A stretch of 64,000 bases of DNA from Pseudomonas poae. Lineage in GTDB: Bacteria > Pseudomonadota > Gammaproteobacteria > Pseudomonadales > Pseudomonadaceae. The stretch covers positions 124,001 to 188,000 of the forward strand of contig NZ_JYLI01000005.1 of assembly GCF_001439785.1 (NCBI RefSeq), read 5' to 3'. Below, piece after piece: positions 44,693-55,150 of the stretch. How positions within the stretch are numbered: the stretch's first letter is position 1; each line of letters begins with the position of its first letter. Below the pieces are notes generated by a model. That model was not told the origin of the DNA. It saw nothing but the letters and a program-made list of their open reading frames with translations, and searched no databases. Made by a program: the position numbers and the translations under genes.

Positions 44693-45432
44693 TGTTGGCC
44701 TTCCTCGATCAGAGTCCCTTCCGCGCCGCCGTGTACGATGTTCAGCAGGGCACCGGGCTTGTTCATGTTAAATACGCGCAGCGGCATTTTGTGGTCGCGG
44801 CACAGACAAATAGCCGTCAGGTCCATCACGCCCAGCTTGCGATCCAGCACTTCATCGTAGGTCAGATGATCGAACTTCTCGGCATGCGGGTCTTTGAATG
44901 GGTCTGCGGTGTACACACCATCCACCTTGGTGGCCTTGAGCACCACGTCGGCATCGATCTCGATGGCACGCAGGCACGCCGCCGAATCGGTGGTGAAGAA
45001 CGGGTTACCGGTGCCGGCGGCAAAAATCACCACCTCTTTGGAATTGAGATGGCGCATGGCTTTGCGGCGATCATAGTGATCGGTCACGCCCACCATGGAA
45101 ATAGCCGACATCACGATGGCCGAGATATTGGCACGCTCCAGCGCGTCACGCATGGCCAGGGCGTTCATCACAGTGGCCAGCATGCCCATGTGGTCGCCGG
45201 TCACGCGATCCATGCCGGCCGCGCTCAGCGCCGCACCGCGGAACAGGTTGCCGCCGCCGATCACCAGGCCGACCTGCACACCGATGCCAACCAGTTGGCC
45301 GACTTCCAGCGCCATGCGGTCGAGCACTTTGGGATCGATCCCGAACTCTTCCGAGCCCATCAGGGCCTCGCCGCTGAGCTTGAGTAGAATGCGTTTATAG
45401 CGAGCCTGATAACCACTGCCCTGCTGAGCCAT
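44689..45432 (-). CDS. pyrH: UMP kinase
   Basis: A 247-residue amino-acid-kinase-fold enzyme that phosphorylates UMP to UDP. Signatures are [25 protein letters not shown] and [21 protein letters not shown] precedes the ATG. It probably starts a transcript of its own or is reached by read-through of the tsf terminator. Confidence 0.97.
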   Translation of the reverse strand: MAQQGSGYQARYKRILLKLSGEALMGSEEFGIDPKVLDRMALEVGQLVGIGVQVGLVIGGGNLFRGAALSAAGMDRVTGDHMGMLATVMNALAMRDALERANISAIVMSAISMVGVTDHYDRRKAMRHLNSKEVVIFAAGTGNPFFTTDSAACLRAIEIDADVVLKATKVDGVYTADPFKDPHAEKFDHLTYDEVLDRKLGVMDLTAICLCRDHKMPLRVFNMNKPGALLNIVHGGAEGTLIEEGQQ

Positions 45433-45584
45433 TGCGAATCTCTCCTGCGGCGTATTTTTTAAAAATTCTTGGCGAGCCGTTTACGGCTTGCGTTCACTCT
45501 AGCTGGACGCTGTCACAGCGCCATCGGAACACGGCTTTGTAAGCCAGTTCCGAGGGGAAGCCAAATTAAATCGGCCTGCCCATT

Positions 45585-45622
45585 TGAAAAGAGGCTGCGC
45601 GCGTGAGCGGGCAGCCTCTTTC
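45585..45622 (-). terminator. Terminator after tsf
   Basis: Eleven-base perfect stem AAAGAGGCTGC / GCAGCCTCTTT with a 12-base loop, followed by T residues on the minus strand. It lies about 22 bases after the tsf stop and separates rpsB-tsf from pyrH. Confidence 0.85.
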
Positions 45623-45643
45623 GGGCGACAGTTGAAAACTGTC

Positions 45644-46507
45644 TTATTGCTTGGCGGCAGCCAGCTGGGCAGCAACTTCTTCAGCGAAGTTGTCGACCGG
45701 CTTCTCGATGCCTTCGCCTACTTTGAAGTAAGTGAAGGAAACGATTTCGGCACCGGCTTTCTTGGCCAGCTCGCCAACCTTGATTTCAGGGTTCTTGACG
45801 AACGCCTGCTCAACCAGGCTTGCTTCTGCCAGGAACTTGCTGATACGGCCTTTGACCATGTTCTCAACAATGTTTTCTGGCTTGCCTTTGATTTTTTCTT
45901 CGTTCAGCTGCAGGAACACAGCTTTTTCACGCTCGATGGCTTCGGCAGAAACTTCCGAAGGCAGCAGGAACTCAGGGTTGCTGGCCGCTACGTGCATAGC
46001 GATGTCCTTGGCCAGTTCAACGTTGCCGCCTTTGAGTACAACGGCAACACCGATCTTGTTGCCGTGCAGGTAACCACCAACAACATCACCTTCAACGCGA
46101 ACCAGGCGACGGATGTTGACGTTTTCGCCAACCTTGCCGACCAGTACCAGGCGATCCGCTTCCTGAGCTTCGATCAGCGGAGCGACGTCAGTCAGCTTGT
46201 CGGCGAACGCTTTTTCAACGCTGGCAGCAACAAAGGCTTTGAAGTCGTCCTGCAGGGCCAGGAAGTCGGTCTGCGAGTTCACTTCCAGCAAAACGGCAGA
46301 TTTGCCGTCTTCCTTCAGAGCGATCGCGCCTTCAGCAGCGACGTTGCCTGCTTTCTTGGCAGCCTTGATCGCGCCGGAAGCACGCATGTCATCAATGGCT
46401 TTTTCGATGTCGCCGTCAGCCTTTTCCAGGGCTTTCTTGCAATCCATCATGCCTTCGCCAGTACGCTCACGCAGTTCTTTAACCAACGCTGCAGTAATTG
46501 CTGCCAT
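45644..46507 (-). CDS. tsf: Translation elongation factor Ts
   Basis: A 287-residue nucleotide-exchange factor for EF-Tu. The N-terminal UBA-like domain (ALVKELRERTGEGMMDCKKAL) and the SQTDFLA segment that contacts EF-Tu are visible, followed by the dimerisation and C-terminal modules. The start at 46507 (MAAITAAL) fits the family. It follows rpsB with a terminator hairpin between them. Confidence 0.97.
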   Translation of the reverse strand: MAAITAALVKELRERTGEGMMDCKKALEKADGDIEKAIDDMRASGAIKAAKKAGNVAAEGAIALKEDGKSAVLLEVNSQTDFLALQDDFKAFVAASVEKAFADKLTDVAPLIEAQEADRLVLVGKVGENVNIRRLVRVEGDVVGGYLHGNKIGVAVVLKGGNVELAKDIAMHVAASNPEFLLPSEVSAEAIEREKAVFLQLNEEKIKGKPENIVENMVKGRISKFLAEASLVEQAFVKNPEIKVGELAKKAGAEIVSFTYFKVGEGIEKPVDNFAEEVAAQLAAAKQ

Positions 46508-46643
46508 TTTCAAATTCCTCTTGGATAGGTTTTCAACCATTCCACCCGATCGAACGGGGGATCAATTCTTCCCGAATCACCGTTGCGGGCCGCTGCACGT
46601 TACAAAAAAGTAGCTGCGCTGCCGACAAACGGTTTCCGAGGGG

Positions 46644-46672
46644 GCAAAAAGGGGGCCAAGCCCCCTTTTTGC
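46644..46672 (-). terminator. Terminator/attenuator between rpsB and tsf
   Basis: Symmetrical hairpin GGGGGC-TTG-GCCCCC flanked by A5 and T5, so the stem can extend to about 13 pairs. It lies 27 bases after the rpsB stop. Partial termination here would lower tsf relative to rpsB. Confidence 0.88.
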
Positions 46673-46698
46673 TTACTGAGTCAACGCCAGGGCGTCAA

Positions 46699-47436
46699 TT
46701 ACTCAGCTGCGGCTACCGGAGCTTCTTCAACGAACTGCTCGGTGCCACCAGCAACGTGGTTGCGACCACGGATGACAGCGTCAGCCATCGAACCCATGTA
46801 CAGCTGGATAGCGCGGATTGCGTCATCGTTGCCTGGGATGATGTAGTCAACGCCTTCCGGGCTGCTGTTGGTATCGACAACGCCGATAACCGGGATGCCC
46901 AGCTTGTTGGCTTCGGTGATCGCGATGCGCTCGTGATCAACGTCGATCACGAACAGTGCGTCAGGCAGGCCGCCCATGTCCTTGATACCACCCAGGGAAC
47001 GATCGAGCTTTTCCAGGTCACGGGAGCGCATCAGCGCTTCTTTCTTGGTCAGCTTGGCGAAAGTACCGTCTTCGGCTTGCACTTCAAGGTCACGCAGACG
47101 CTTGATGGAAGCACGGATGGTTTTGAAGTTGGTCAGCATGCCGCCCAACCAGCGGTGATCGACGTACGGCGAACCGCAACGTGCTGCTTCTTCAGCAACG
47201 ATCTTGCCAGCGGAACGCTTGGTGCCGACGAACAGAATCTTGTTTTTGCCCTGGGCCAGGCGCTCTACGAAGGTCAGTGCTTCGTTGAACATCGGCAGGG
47301 TTTTTTCAAGGTTGATGATGTGAATCTTGTTACGTGCGCCGAAAATGTACTTGCCCATTTTCGGGTTCCAGTAACGGGTCTGGTGACCGAAGTGCACACC
47401 GGCCTTCAGCATATCGCGCATGTTGACTTGGGACAT
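46699..47436 (-). CDS. rpsB: Small-subunit ribosomal protein uS2
   Basis: A 245-residue ribosomal protein with the opening [26 protein letters not shown] signature (split here as residues 6-26), the [17 protein letters not shown] segment [11 protein letters not shown], and [12 protein letters not shown]. The start at 47436 is the canonical one; an upstream in-frame extension is leader sequence. In E. coli S2 represses its own mRNA through the leader, and a matching leader structure is present here. Confidence 0.98.
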   Translation of the reverse strand: MSQVNMRDMLKAGVHFGHQTRYWNPKMGKYIFGARNKIHIINLEKTLPMFNEALTFVERLAQGKNKILFVGTKRSAGKIVAEEAARCGSPYVDHRWLGGMLTNFKTIRASIKRLRDLEVQAEDGTFAKLTKKEALMRSRDLEKLDRSLGGIKDMGGLPDALFVIDVDHERIAITEANKLGIPVIGVVDTNSSPEGVDYIIPGNDDAIRAIQLYMGSMADAVIRGRNHVAGGTEQFVEEAPVAAAE

Positions 47437-47569
47437 GATAGTTCCTTGATAAGTCGGGTTTGGCCTCCACGTATCCCAATGACCAACCAGCGGCATCAAG
47501 GCCTCCGGCACCCAGGTCATCGTGTCGACACGTGTGTGGATTTAAGCTTTGCGGGGTATCCCCGGAAAG
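47437..47569 (-). promoter_or_regulatory. rpsB 5' leader with hairpin (candidate S2 autoregulatory RNA)
   Basis: A leader of about 133 nucleotides is predicted from the promoter at 47576-47583. It opens with a stable hairpin (GCTTT-CGGGG / CCCCG-AAAGC, 47546-47570). Gamma-proteobacterial rpsB leaders are known targets of S2-mediated autoregulation; that this one works the same way is inferred from position and structure. Confidence 0.55.
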
Positions 47570-47575
47570 CGGCGC

Positions 47576-47606
47576 ATTTTATACCACGGCGAAGACGAAA
47601 ACGGAA
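47576..47606 (-). promoter_or_regulatory. Candidate rpsB promoter
   Basis: On the minus strand TATAAAAT (47576-47583) forms a good -10 element followed by a GC-rich discriminator (GCGCCGC), as in stringently controlled ribosomal promoters. The -35 (TTCCGT, about 47601-47606) is weak. The rest of the 387-base rpsB-map divergent region up to 47823 must hold the map promoter; a TAGAAT near 47724 is a candidate -10, and I see nothing else firm. Confidence 0.5.
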
Positions 47607-47823
47607 CTCGAAATCACATCCGGCCTGCGCAACCCGAATGTAACCCTTTGAATAGAGCCCATTTAGCCCCACCTTATAGACAGAAGCGATCATCAGGGGC
47701 TCATGATTTGCCGCCCGCGTCTGATAGAATCGCGTTTTTTGCGGCCTGTGCGAATTCTGTAACCTTTTATCGCACGCCCTCGAACCGTATTGATTTCAGC
47801 GCATTGCGCTAAAGAGAGCCTGT

Positions 47824-48606
47824 ATGACCGTTAGTTTGAAAACCGCCGAAGACATCGCCGGTATGCGTATCGCCGGCAAGCTGGCAGCGGACGTGCTGGA
47901 AATGATCGCCGAGCACGTCAAGCCCGGCGTCACCACCGAAACTCTGAACCAGATCTGCCACGACTACATCGTCAATGTGCAGGGCGCCATCCCCGCGCCG
48001 CTCAACTACAAGGGCTTCCCCAAGTCGATCTGCACCTCGGTCAACCATGTGGTGTGCCATGGCATCCCCGGCGACAAACCGTTGAAGGACGGCGACACCC
48101 TGAACATCGACGTCACGGTGATCAAGGACCGCTACTTCGGCGACACCAGCCGCATGTTCCATGTCGGCAACGTGCCGGTCTGGGCCGAGCGCCTGTCCGA
48201 GGTGACCCAGGAATGCATGTACAAGGCCATTGAAATCGTCAAGCCTGGCTGCCGCCTGGGCGACATCGGCGAAGTGATCCAGAAGCACGCCGAAAAGAAC
48301 GGTTTCTCGGTGGTCCGTGAATTCTGCGGCCACGGCATCGGCACGGTGTTCCACGAAGAGCCGCAGATCCTGCACTACGGCCGTGCCGGCACCGGCATGG
48401 AGCTCAAGGCAGGCATGACCTTCACCATCGAGCCGATGATCAACCAGGGCAAGGCCGACACCAAGGTGCTGGGCGACGGCTGGACCGCCATCACCAAGGA
48501 CCGCAAGCTTTCAGCCCAGTGGGAACACACCCTGCTCGTCACGGAGACCGGCTACGAAATCTTCACCCTGCGCGCCGACGACACGATTGCACGCGTCTCG
48601 CCATAA
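47824..48606 (+). CDS. map: Methionine aminopeptidase, type I
   Basis: A 260-residue pita-bread-fold metalloprotease that removes N-terminal methionine. Metal ligands lie in LNIDVTVIKDRYFGDTSR (two aspartates), GHGIGTVFHEEP (histidine and glutamate) and TIEPMI (glutamate). GAGAG precedes the ATG. It diverges from rpsB, as in E. coli and PAO1, and glnD follows 60 bases later. Confidence 0.97.
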   Translation: MTVSLKTAEDIAGMRIAGKLAADVLEMIAEHVKPGVTTETLNQICHDYIVNVQGAIPAPLNYKGFPKSICTSVNHVVCHGIPGDKPLKDGDTLNIDVTVIKDRYFGDTSRMFHVGNVPVWAERLSEVTQECMYKAIEIVKPGCRLGDIGEVIQKHAEKNGFSVVREFCGHGIGTVFHEEPQILHYGRAGTGMELKAGMTFTIEPMINQGKADTKVLGDGWTAITKDRKLSAQWEHTLLVTETGYEIFTLRADDTIARVSP

Positions 48607-48666
48607 GGCTTGCGCTGGTTTTCCCACGTTGCGTGCAACTCAATAGATAGAAAGGAAAGCCGATCG

Positions 48667-51360
48667 ATGCCCCAGGTGGATCCCGAACTCTTCGACCGTG
48701 GCCAGTTCCAGGCCGAACTGGCCCTGAAGGCGAGTCCCATCGCCGCGTTCAAGAAGGCCATCCGCCAGGCCCGCGAAGTGCTCGATGCACGCTTTCGCAG
48801 CGGCCGGGACATTCGTCGGCTGATCGAGGACCGCGCCTGGTTCGTCGACAACATCCTGCAAAAGGCCTGGGAGCAGTTCAGCTGGAGCCGCGAGGCGGAT
48901 ATTGCGCTGGTGGCAGTTGGCGGCTACGGGCGCGGCGAACTGCACCCCTACTCCGACATCGACCTGCTGATTCTGCTGGACAGCGACGATCATGAGATCT
49001 TTCGCGATTCCATTGAGCGCTTTCTCACATTGCTGTGGGACATTGGCCTGGAAGTCGGTCAGAGCGTGCGTTCGGTCGCCGAATGCGCCGAAGAGGCCCG
49101 CGCCGACCTGACGGTTATCACCAACCTGATGGAAAGCCGCACCATCGCCGGCCCCGAGCGCCTGCGCCAACGCATGCTGGACGTCACCAGCACCGCGCAT
49201 ATGTGGCCGAGCAAGGAGTTCTTCCTGGCAAAGCGCGCCGAGCAGAAAGCCCGGCACCACAAGTACAACGACACCGAATACAACCTTGAGCCCAACGTCA
49301 AAGGCTCGCCGGGCGGGTTGCGGGATATCCAGACGATTTTGTGGGTAGCGCGGCGCCAGTACGGCACCCTGAACCTGCGCGCGCTGGCGGGCGAAGGCTT
49401 CCTGGTAGAGAGCGAAAACGCCTTGCTGGCGTCGTCCCAGGAGTTTTTGTGGAAGGTGCGCTACGCGCTGCACATGCTCGCTGGTCGTTCGGAAGACCGC
49501 CTGCTGTTCGACCATCAGCGCTCCATCGCCACACTGCTCGGTTTCGAGGGCGAAGACGCGAAGACCAGCATCGAAAGCTTCATGCAGCAGTACTATCGGG
49601 TGGTGATGAGCATCGCCCAGCTCAGCGACCTGATCATCCAGCATTTCGAAGAAGTGATTCTGGCCCCCGAGGACGAAGCGCCGCCGCAGCCCATCAACTC
49701 GCGCTTCCAATTGCACGATGGCTACATCGAGGCACGCAACGACAACGTGTTTAGCCGCACCCCGTTCGCCATGCTCGAAATCTTCGTGTTGATGGCCCAG
49801 CAGCCGGAGATCAAAGGCGTGCGCGCCGACACGATTCGCCTGCTGCGGGAAAACCGTCACCTGATCGATGACGAGTTTCGCAACGACATTCGCAACACCA
49901 GCCTGTTCATCGAACTGTTCAAGTGCAGGATCGGCATCCACCGCAACCTGCGGCGGATGAACCGCTACGGCATCCTCGGGCGCTACCTGCCGGAGTTCGG
50001 CTTTATCGTCGGGCAGATGCAGCACGACCTGTTCCACATCTACACCGTCGACGCCCACACCCTCAACCTGATCAAGCACCTGCGCAAGTTGCAATACACC
50101 CAGGTGTCAGAAAAATTTCCGCTGGCCAGCAAACTCATGGCCAAGCTGCCCAAGCCGGAACTGATCTACCTCGCCGGCCTGTACCACGACATCGGCAAGG
50201 GCCGCCATGGCGATCACTCGGAGATCGGCGCGGTCGACGCCGAAGCGTTCTGCCAGCGCCACCAGCTGCCGCTGTGGGACAGCCGCCTCATCGTGTGGCT
50301 GGTGCAGAACCATCTGGTGATGTCGACCACCGCCCAGCGCAAGGACCTGTCCGACCCGCAGGTGATCCACGACTTCGCGCAGATCGTCGGCGATGAAACC
50401 CACCTCGACTACCTGTATGTGCTGACCGTTTCCGACATCAACGCCACCAACCCGACGCTGTGGAACTCCTGGCGCGCCAGCCTGCTGCGCCAGTTGTACA
50501 CCGAGACCAAGCGTGCCCTGCGCCGCGGCCTGGAAAACCCGGTGGACCGTGAAGAGCAGATCCGTCGCACGCAGAGCGCGGCCCTGGATATTCTGGTGCG
50601 CGGCGGCAACGACCCGGATGACGTCGAGCAACTGTGGTCGCAACTGGGCGACGATTACTTCCTGCGTCACACTGCCGGCGATGTGGCCTGGCACACCGAT
50701 GCGATCCTGCAGCAGCCGGCCGATGGCGGTCCGCTGGTGCTGATCAAGGAAACCACCCAGCGCGAATTCGAGGGCGGCACACAGATTTTCATCTATGCGC
50801 CCGACCAGCACGACTTCTTCGCGGTGACCGTGGCGGCCATGGACCAGCTCAACCTGAACATTCATGACGCCCGGGTGATCACCTCCAGCAGCCAGTTCAC
50901 CCTCGACACCTATATCGTGCTCGACACCGAAGGCGAATCCATCGGCGACAACCCGGCGCGGGTGAAGAAAATCCGCGACGGCCTGACCGACGCGCTGCGC
51001 AACCCGGACGATTATCCGACCATCATCCAGCGCCGGGTGCCGCGCCAGCTCAAGCATTTTGCCTTTGCGCCCCAGGTCACCATCTCCAACGATGCCCAGC
51101 GCCCGGTCACCGTACTGGAACTCAGCGCGCCCGACCGCCCCGGCCTGCTGGCACGCATCGGCGGGATTTTCCTGGAATTCGATCTGTCATTGCAAAATGC
51201 CAAAATCGCAACGCTCGGCGAGCGCGTGGAGGACGTGTTCTTTATTACCGACGCCGACAACCAGCCGCTGTCCGACCCCGAGCTGTGCCGGCGCCTGCAG
51301 GCGGCGATCGTGCAGCAATTGAGCGTGACCCAGGAGCCCGTGACCCGCCTGACTATTTGA
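48667..51360 (+). CDS. glnD: Bifunctional PII uridylyltransferase/uridylyl-removing enzyme
   Basis: An 897-residue nitrogen sensor. It has the nucleotidyltransferase domain with [19 protein letters not shown] (about residue 82-100), a central HD hydrolase domain with [13 protein letters not shown], and two C-terminal ACT domains that sense glutamine. It modifies and demodifies PII (GlnK/GlnB) to steer glutamine synthetase and NtrB. The ATG at 48667 follows AAAGGAAAG; a longer frame begins just after map and lacks family support. Confidence 0.97.
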   Translation: MPQVDPELFDRGQFQAELALKASPIAAFKKAIRQAREVLDARFRSGRDIRRLIEDRAWFVDNILQKAWEQFSWSREADIALVAVGGYGRGELHPYSDIDLLILLDSDDHEIFRDSIERFLTLLWDIGLEVGQSVRSVAECAEEARADLTVITNLMESRTIAGPERLRQRMLDVTSTAHMWPSKEFFLAKRAEQKARHHKYNDTEYNLEPNVKGSPGGLRDIQTILWVARRQYGTLNLRALAGEGFLVESENALLASSQEFLWKVRYALHMLAGRSEDRLLFDHQRSIATLLGFEGEDAKTSIESFMQQYYRVVMSIAQLSDLIIQHFEEVILAPEDEAPPQPINSRFQLHDGYIEARNDNVFSRTPFAMLEIFVLMAQQPEIKGVRADTIRLLRENRHLIDDEFRNDIRNTSLFIELFKCRIGIHRNLRRMNRYGILGRYLPEFGFIVGQMQHDLFHIYTVDAHTLNLIKHLRKLQYTQVSEKFPLASKLMAKLPKPELIYLAGLYHDIGKGRHGDHSEIGAVDAEAFCQRHQLPLWDSRLIVWLVQNHLVMSTTAQRKDLSDPQVIHDFAQIVGDETHLDYLYVLTVSDINATNPTLWNSWRASLLRQLYTETKRALRRGLENPVDREEQIRRTQSAALDILVRGGNDPDDVEQLWSQLGDDYFLRHTAGDVAWHTDAILQQPADGGPLVLIKETTQREFEGGTQIFIYAPDQHDFFAVTVAAMDQLNLNIHDARVITSSSQFTLDTYIVLDTEGESIGDNPARVKKIRDGLTDALRNPDDYPTIIQRRVPRQLKHFAFAPQVTISNDAQRPVTVLELSAPDRPGLLARIGGIFLEFDLSLQNAKIATLGERVEDVFFITDADNQPLSDPELCRRLQAAIVQQLSVTQEPVTRLTI

Positions 51361-51368
51361 GCCATGCC

Positions 51369-51383
51369 GGGCCCCTCCCACAT
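51369..51383. repeat. Half REP remnant between glnD and dapC
   Basis: Sequence GGGCCCCTCCCACAT resembles the right arm of the GGGGGCTTGC REP class without a partner. It is short, so the call is tentative. Confidence 0.4.
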
Positions 51384-51440
51384 TGGATGTTCCCCGGCAA
51401 CCAGACCGCGTGCCGACAACTGAATTTGACGAGACTTGTA

Positions 51441-52640
51441 ATGAACAACGCCCTGAACCAGCTGCAGCCCTACCCGTTCGAGAAACTGCGCGCGCTGCTC
51501 GGCAGCGTCACGCCAAACCCGGACAAGCGTCCGATTGCCCTGTCCATCGGCGAACCCAAGCACACTTCGCCCGCCTTCGTCGCCGAGGCACTGAGCAACA
51601 ACCTCGACCAGATGGCGGTGTACCCAACCACCCTGGGCATCCCGGCGCTGCGCGAAGCCATCGGTGCCTGGTGCGAACGTCGCTTCACTGTGCCCAAGGG
51701 CTGGCTGGATCCGGCGCGTAATATTCTGCCGGTCAACGGCACCCGCGAGGCGCTGTTCGCCTTTACCCAGACCGTGGTCAATCGCAGCGACGATGCCCTG
51801 GTGGTCAGCCCGAACCCGTTCTACCAGATCTACGAAGGCGCTGCGTTCCTCGCCGGAGCCAAGCCGCATTACCTGCCGTGCCTGGATGAAAACGGCTTCA
51901 ACCCGGATTTCGATGCGGTGTCACCGGACATCTGGAAACGCTGCCAGATCCTCTTCCTGTGCTCCCCCGGCAACCCAACCGGCGCACTCATCCCGGTCGA
52001 CACCCTGAAAAAACTCATCGCCCTGGCCGACGAGTACGACTTCGTCATCGCCGCCGACGAGTGCTACAGCGAACTCTACTTCGACGAACACACCCCGCCG
52101 CCGGGTCTGCTCAGCGCCTGCGTCGAGCTGGGCCGTCAGGATTTCAAGCGTTGCGTGGTGTTCCACAGCCTGTCCAAGCGCTCCAACCTGCCGGGCCTGC
52201 GTTCCGGGTTCGTGGCGGGCGACGCCGATATCCTCAAGGCCTTTCTGCTGTACCGCACCTACCACGGCTGCGCGATGCCGGTGCAGACCCAACTGGCCAG
52301 CATTGCGGCCTGGCAGGATGAAGCCCATGTGCAGGCCAACCGTGACCTGTATCGCGAGAAGTTCGACGCCGTGCTGGCCATCCTCAAGCCGGTACTGGAC
52401 GTGCAACACCCGGACGGCGGCTTCTACCTGTGGCCGAATGTGCAGGGTGACGATGCCGCGTTCTGCCGCGACTTATTTGTGCAAGAGCATGTGACCGTGG
52501 TGCCGGGCTCATACCTGTCGCGGGAAGTGGACGGCGTAAACCCTGGCGCCGGCCGCGTACGCCTGGCGCTGGTTGCGCCGCTGGCCGAGTGCGTGGAAGC
52601 GGCGGAGCGGATTCGCGACTTCGTTCAGCGCGCCCGCTAA
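51441..52640 (+). CDS. dapC: N-succinyldiaminopimelate aminotransferase
   Basis: A 399-residue fold-type I PLP aminotransferase in the lysine/diaminopimelate pathway. The PLP lysine lies in HSLSKRSNLPGLRSGFVAGD, and LCSPGNPTGALIP and AADECYSELYF are typical. It uses the product of DapD (gene at 55730) and supplies the substrate of DapE (62828), both in this window. The start (MNNALNQLQPYPFEKL) is the family start. Confidence 0.95.
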   Translation: MNNALNQLQPYPFEKLRALLGSVTPNPDKRPIALSIGEPKHTSPAFVAEALSNNLDQMAVYPTTLGIPALREAIGAWCERRFTVPKGWLDPARNILPVNGTREALFAFTQTVVNRSDDALVVSPNPFYQIYEGAAFLAGAKPHYLPCLDENGFNPDFDAVSPDIWKRCQILFLCSPGNPTGALIPVDTLKKLIALADEYDFVIAADECYSELYFDEHTPPPGLLSACVELGRQDFKRCVVFHSLSKRSNLPGLRSGFVAGDADILKAFLLYRTYHGCAMPVQTQLASIAAWQDEAHVQANRDLYREKFDAVLAILKPVLDVQHPDGGFYLWPNVQGDDAAFCRDLFVQEHVTVVPGSYLSREVDGVNPGAGRVRLALVAPLAECVEAAERIRDFVQRAR

Positions 52641-52652
52641 TTCGTTCAAATC

Positions 52653-52675
52653 CCGCACTGTGCAACGCAGTGCGG
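52653..52675 (+). terminator. Terminator after dapC
   Basis: Eight-base perfect stem CCGCACTG / CAGTGCGG with a seven-base loop, 12 bases after the dapC stop, followed by TTTC. The T-run is short. Confidence 0.7.
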
Positions 52676-52747
52676 TTTCAATTTGCTCAGGGAACCAATT
52701 AAATCCTGCTCTCCACTACTCGGTACCTTATTCCGAGAGTAGAAAGC

Positions 52748-53491
52748 ATGAGTTCCCCCATTCACGTATCGACCTTTATTCCTCGCCCATCTGACATACC
52801 GGGAGAAACTTCGGCTTCCAACCCTGTCTCTCGAACCAAAAGAGGGATTGCGGACACCAGTAAAAGGTGGCCGGACGGCATTGTTAATATCGCATTGGAC
52901 CTGAGAGATAACAGAAGTAAAGCGCTGGTAATCGACGCACTCAGAGAATGGGCTCATCACACCCCCGCGCTGCGCTTCAACGTTGTCGATGGCAAGGACG
53001 GCGATATTAGAATCACCGATGACGAGGGCTTCCAGGGCAGTTGGTCGGTTGTAGGAATCGATGCGAAAGACATGCCGTTGGACGAGCCGACGATGCACCT
53101 GGACAGGAATGACGACTCGGCAGTGTTCCGCACGACGGCCCTGCATGAAATCGGACATGCCCTGGGAATGGAACATGAACACCAGCACCCGGCCAACACG
53201 ATCAACTGGGACAAGGACTACGTCTATAGGTCCATAAATGAAAGTCAAGGCTGGGATAAAGACATGATTGATCTTCATATATTTAGTACTTATACCGGCC
53301 CCAATGTACTTCAAACCCCCTACGACACCCGCTCTATCATGCACTACGCTACGTATGCCGACGAAACCATCGATGGACAGGAAGTGCCGCAAAACTACTC
53401 TTTATCCAAAGGGGACCAGACCATTATTCGCACACTTTATACGCCCAGGCGGTTTAAGGGCGGCGACGCCGATTCAAGCGCCAACCCGTAA
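52748..53491 (+). CDS. Astacin-type (M12A) zinc metalloprotease, function unknown
   Basis: A 247-residue metzincin. The extended zinc motif HEIGHALGMEHE (residues 133-144, HExxHxxGxxHE) and the Met-turn with zinc tyrosine SIMHY (196-200) are diagnostic of astacins. KRWPDGIVNIAL (39-50) resembles the start of the astacin catalytic domain, and residues 1-38 form a short polar N-terminus. I see no classical signal peptide, membrane span, RTX repeat or prodomain, so its route out of the cell, if any, is unclear. By eye, base and codon use are less GC-rich than in its neighbours (AGA/AGG and ATA codons), suggesting transfer. It sits alone between dapC and a convergent antiporter gene. The bacterial comparison I know is Legionella LegP, a secreted astacin-like effector. 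Confidence 0.85.
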   Translation: MSSPIHVSTFIPRPSDIPGETSASNPVSRTKRGIADTSKRWPDGIVNIALDLRDNRSKALVIDALREWAHHTPALRFNVVDGKDGDIRITDDEGFQGSWSVVGIDAKDMPLDEPTMHLDRNDDSAVFRTTALHEIGHALGMEHEHQHPANTINWDKDYVYRSINESQGWDKDMIDLHIFSTYTGPNVLQTPYDTRSIMHYATYADETIDGQEVPQNYSLSKGDQTIIRTLYTPRRFKGGDADSSANP

Positions 53492-53500
53492 ACAGTTCAG

Positions 53501-55150
53501 CTATCCGGGCCTCATCGTCCCCAGATTCGCCTCACTCATGTCCAGCTCCGCCAAGACCTCCCTCAACACGTCATCTCCAATCTGGTGATGACGGCTCAGG
53601 CTGTAGAGTTCAAGGCGTTGCGCACGCAGGGCCTTGAGCCGCAGCTTGCGCTCAAGCTGGTCCATCTGCTGCGCCAGAGCCTGGGCTTCGGCGGAGTCAT
53701 TGAACACCTCCAACTGATGGCGGTACTCCGACATCAACCGCGCTCTCAGCTCGGTCGCCAGGGCCGCCTTGGCCGCATCCGCAGGGTCCGCTTCGGCGGG
53801 CTCCTCGGCTTCCAGGGCATGGATCGCGGCTTCCGCAGTTTTCCTCCAGGCCTCGCGCACTTCGTTCTGGCGCTTTTCATCCGGGCTTTTTTCAAGGCCG
53901 CGCAACAGCAGGGGCAAGGCGATACAGGCCGCCACCAGCGACAACAGAATCACCCCGGCCGCGATGAAGATCAGCAGGTCGCGCTCGGGAAAATTCTGCC
54001 CCGGCGCCAGCAGCAAAGGCACCGACATGACGCCAGCCAGGGTCACGGCGCCACGCACTCCGCCAAAGGTCAACAGCCAGCACGAACGCGCGGTCGGTAC
54101 CTGGGTCAGCTCACCTTTCCCACGTAGACGTCGAAGCAAGACTGACAGGCGCCAGGTGCTCTGCACCCAGATAAAGCGCAACACCACCAGCACCAGGAAA
54201 ATCACAACCACGTCCAGGCAGCGATAAAACAGGGTGGGCCATACCGTCGGCTCATGGCTGACCACGGCCTTGATGATGTCCGGCAGTTGCAGGCCCAGCA
54301 GTAGAAAAATCAGGCCGTTGAACGCGAACTCCAGCAGCGACCAGACGCTGCGATTGAGCAGACGCGTGCTGGTCTGACGCGGCAGCAGATCGAGCCAGCT
54401 TTGCATCATGCCCGCCGCCACCGCCGAGAGGATGCCTGACGCGCCCAAGCGCTCGGCCACTACATACGCGGCAAACGGCAGCAGCAGCATGAACACCACG
54501 TGAGTGGCCGGATCGTCCCAGCCGCGCGCGATCATCCAGGCACGCAGGCGGCCGACCAGCCAGCTCAATGCCACTCCCACTGCCAGGCCGCCCACCGCCA
54601 CCAACACAAACGTCAGGCTGGCGTCCGCGAGGGAAAACACCCCCGTCAGCGCCGCCGCCAGGGCGAACTTGAAGGTCACCAAACCTGACGCGTCATTCAT
54701 CAACGCCTCGCCCTGCAGCATGTGCATAAGCGGCTTGGGCAAACGATTCTGGGAAATGGCCGACACGGCTACCGCGTCCGTCGGTGATAACACCGCCGCC
54801 AGCGCGAAGGCCGCCGGCAGCGGGATCGCAGGCAGCAGCCAGTGAATGAAATAACCGGCACCCACCACGGTGAACAGCACCAGCCCTACGGCCAACGTCA
54901 GGATAGGCCCACGCAAGCGCCACAACTCGCGCTTGGGCATCCGCCAGCCATCGGAGAACAACAGCGGCGGCAGAAACAGAAACAGAAACAGCTCCGGGTC
55001 CAGCGCCACATGCAGCCCCAGCGTCGGCCAGGCCAGCAAGGCGCCGGCGGCAATCTGCACCAGGGGCAACGGCAGGGGGACGACACGTCCGACCAGACGC
55101 GAAACGCTGACCAGCATCAGCAGGATAAGCACGGTGTAAGCGGTTTGCAT
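53501..55150 (-). CDS. Na+/H+ antiporter, CPA1 family (NhaP-like)
   Basis: A 549-residue monovalent cation:proton antiporter with about 12 membrane spans in residues 1-400. The motif LSPTDAVAVSAI and the segment EALMNDASGLVTFKFA hold the conserved aspartates of the transport site. A long cytoplasmic tail (about 410-549) is charged and helical. It corresponds to PA3660 in PAO1. The start at 55150 begins the first membrane helix; the longer open frame upstream overlaps the divergent promoter region. It converges on the astacin gene with nine bases between. Confidence 0.93.
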   Translation of the reverse strand: MQTAYTVLILLMLVSVSRLVGRVVPLPLPLVQIAAGALLAWPTLGLHVALDPELFLFLFLPPLLFSDGWRMPKRELWRLRGPILTLAVGLVLFTVVGAGYFIHWLLPAIPLPAAFALAAVLSPTDAVAVSAISQNRLPKPLMHMLQGEALMNDASGLVTFKFALAAALTGVFSLADASLTFVLVAVGGLAVGVALSWLVGRLRAWMIARGWDDPATHVVFMLLLPFAAYVVAERLGASGILSAVAAGMMQSWLDLLPRQTSTRLLNRSVWSLLEFAFNGLIFLLLGLQLPDIIKAVVSHEPTVWPTLFYRCLDVVVIFLVLVVLRFIWVQSTWRLSVLLRRLRGKGELTQVPTARSCWLLTFGGVRGAVTLAGVMSVPLLLAPGQNFPERDLLIFIAAGVILLSLVAACIALPLLLRGLEKSPDEKRQNEVREAWRKTAEAAIHALEAEEPAEADPADAAKAALATELRARLMSEYRHQLEVFNDSAEAQALAQQMDQLERKLRLKALRAQRLELYSLSRHHQIGDDVLREVLAELDMSEANLGTMRPG

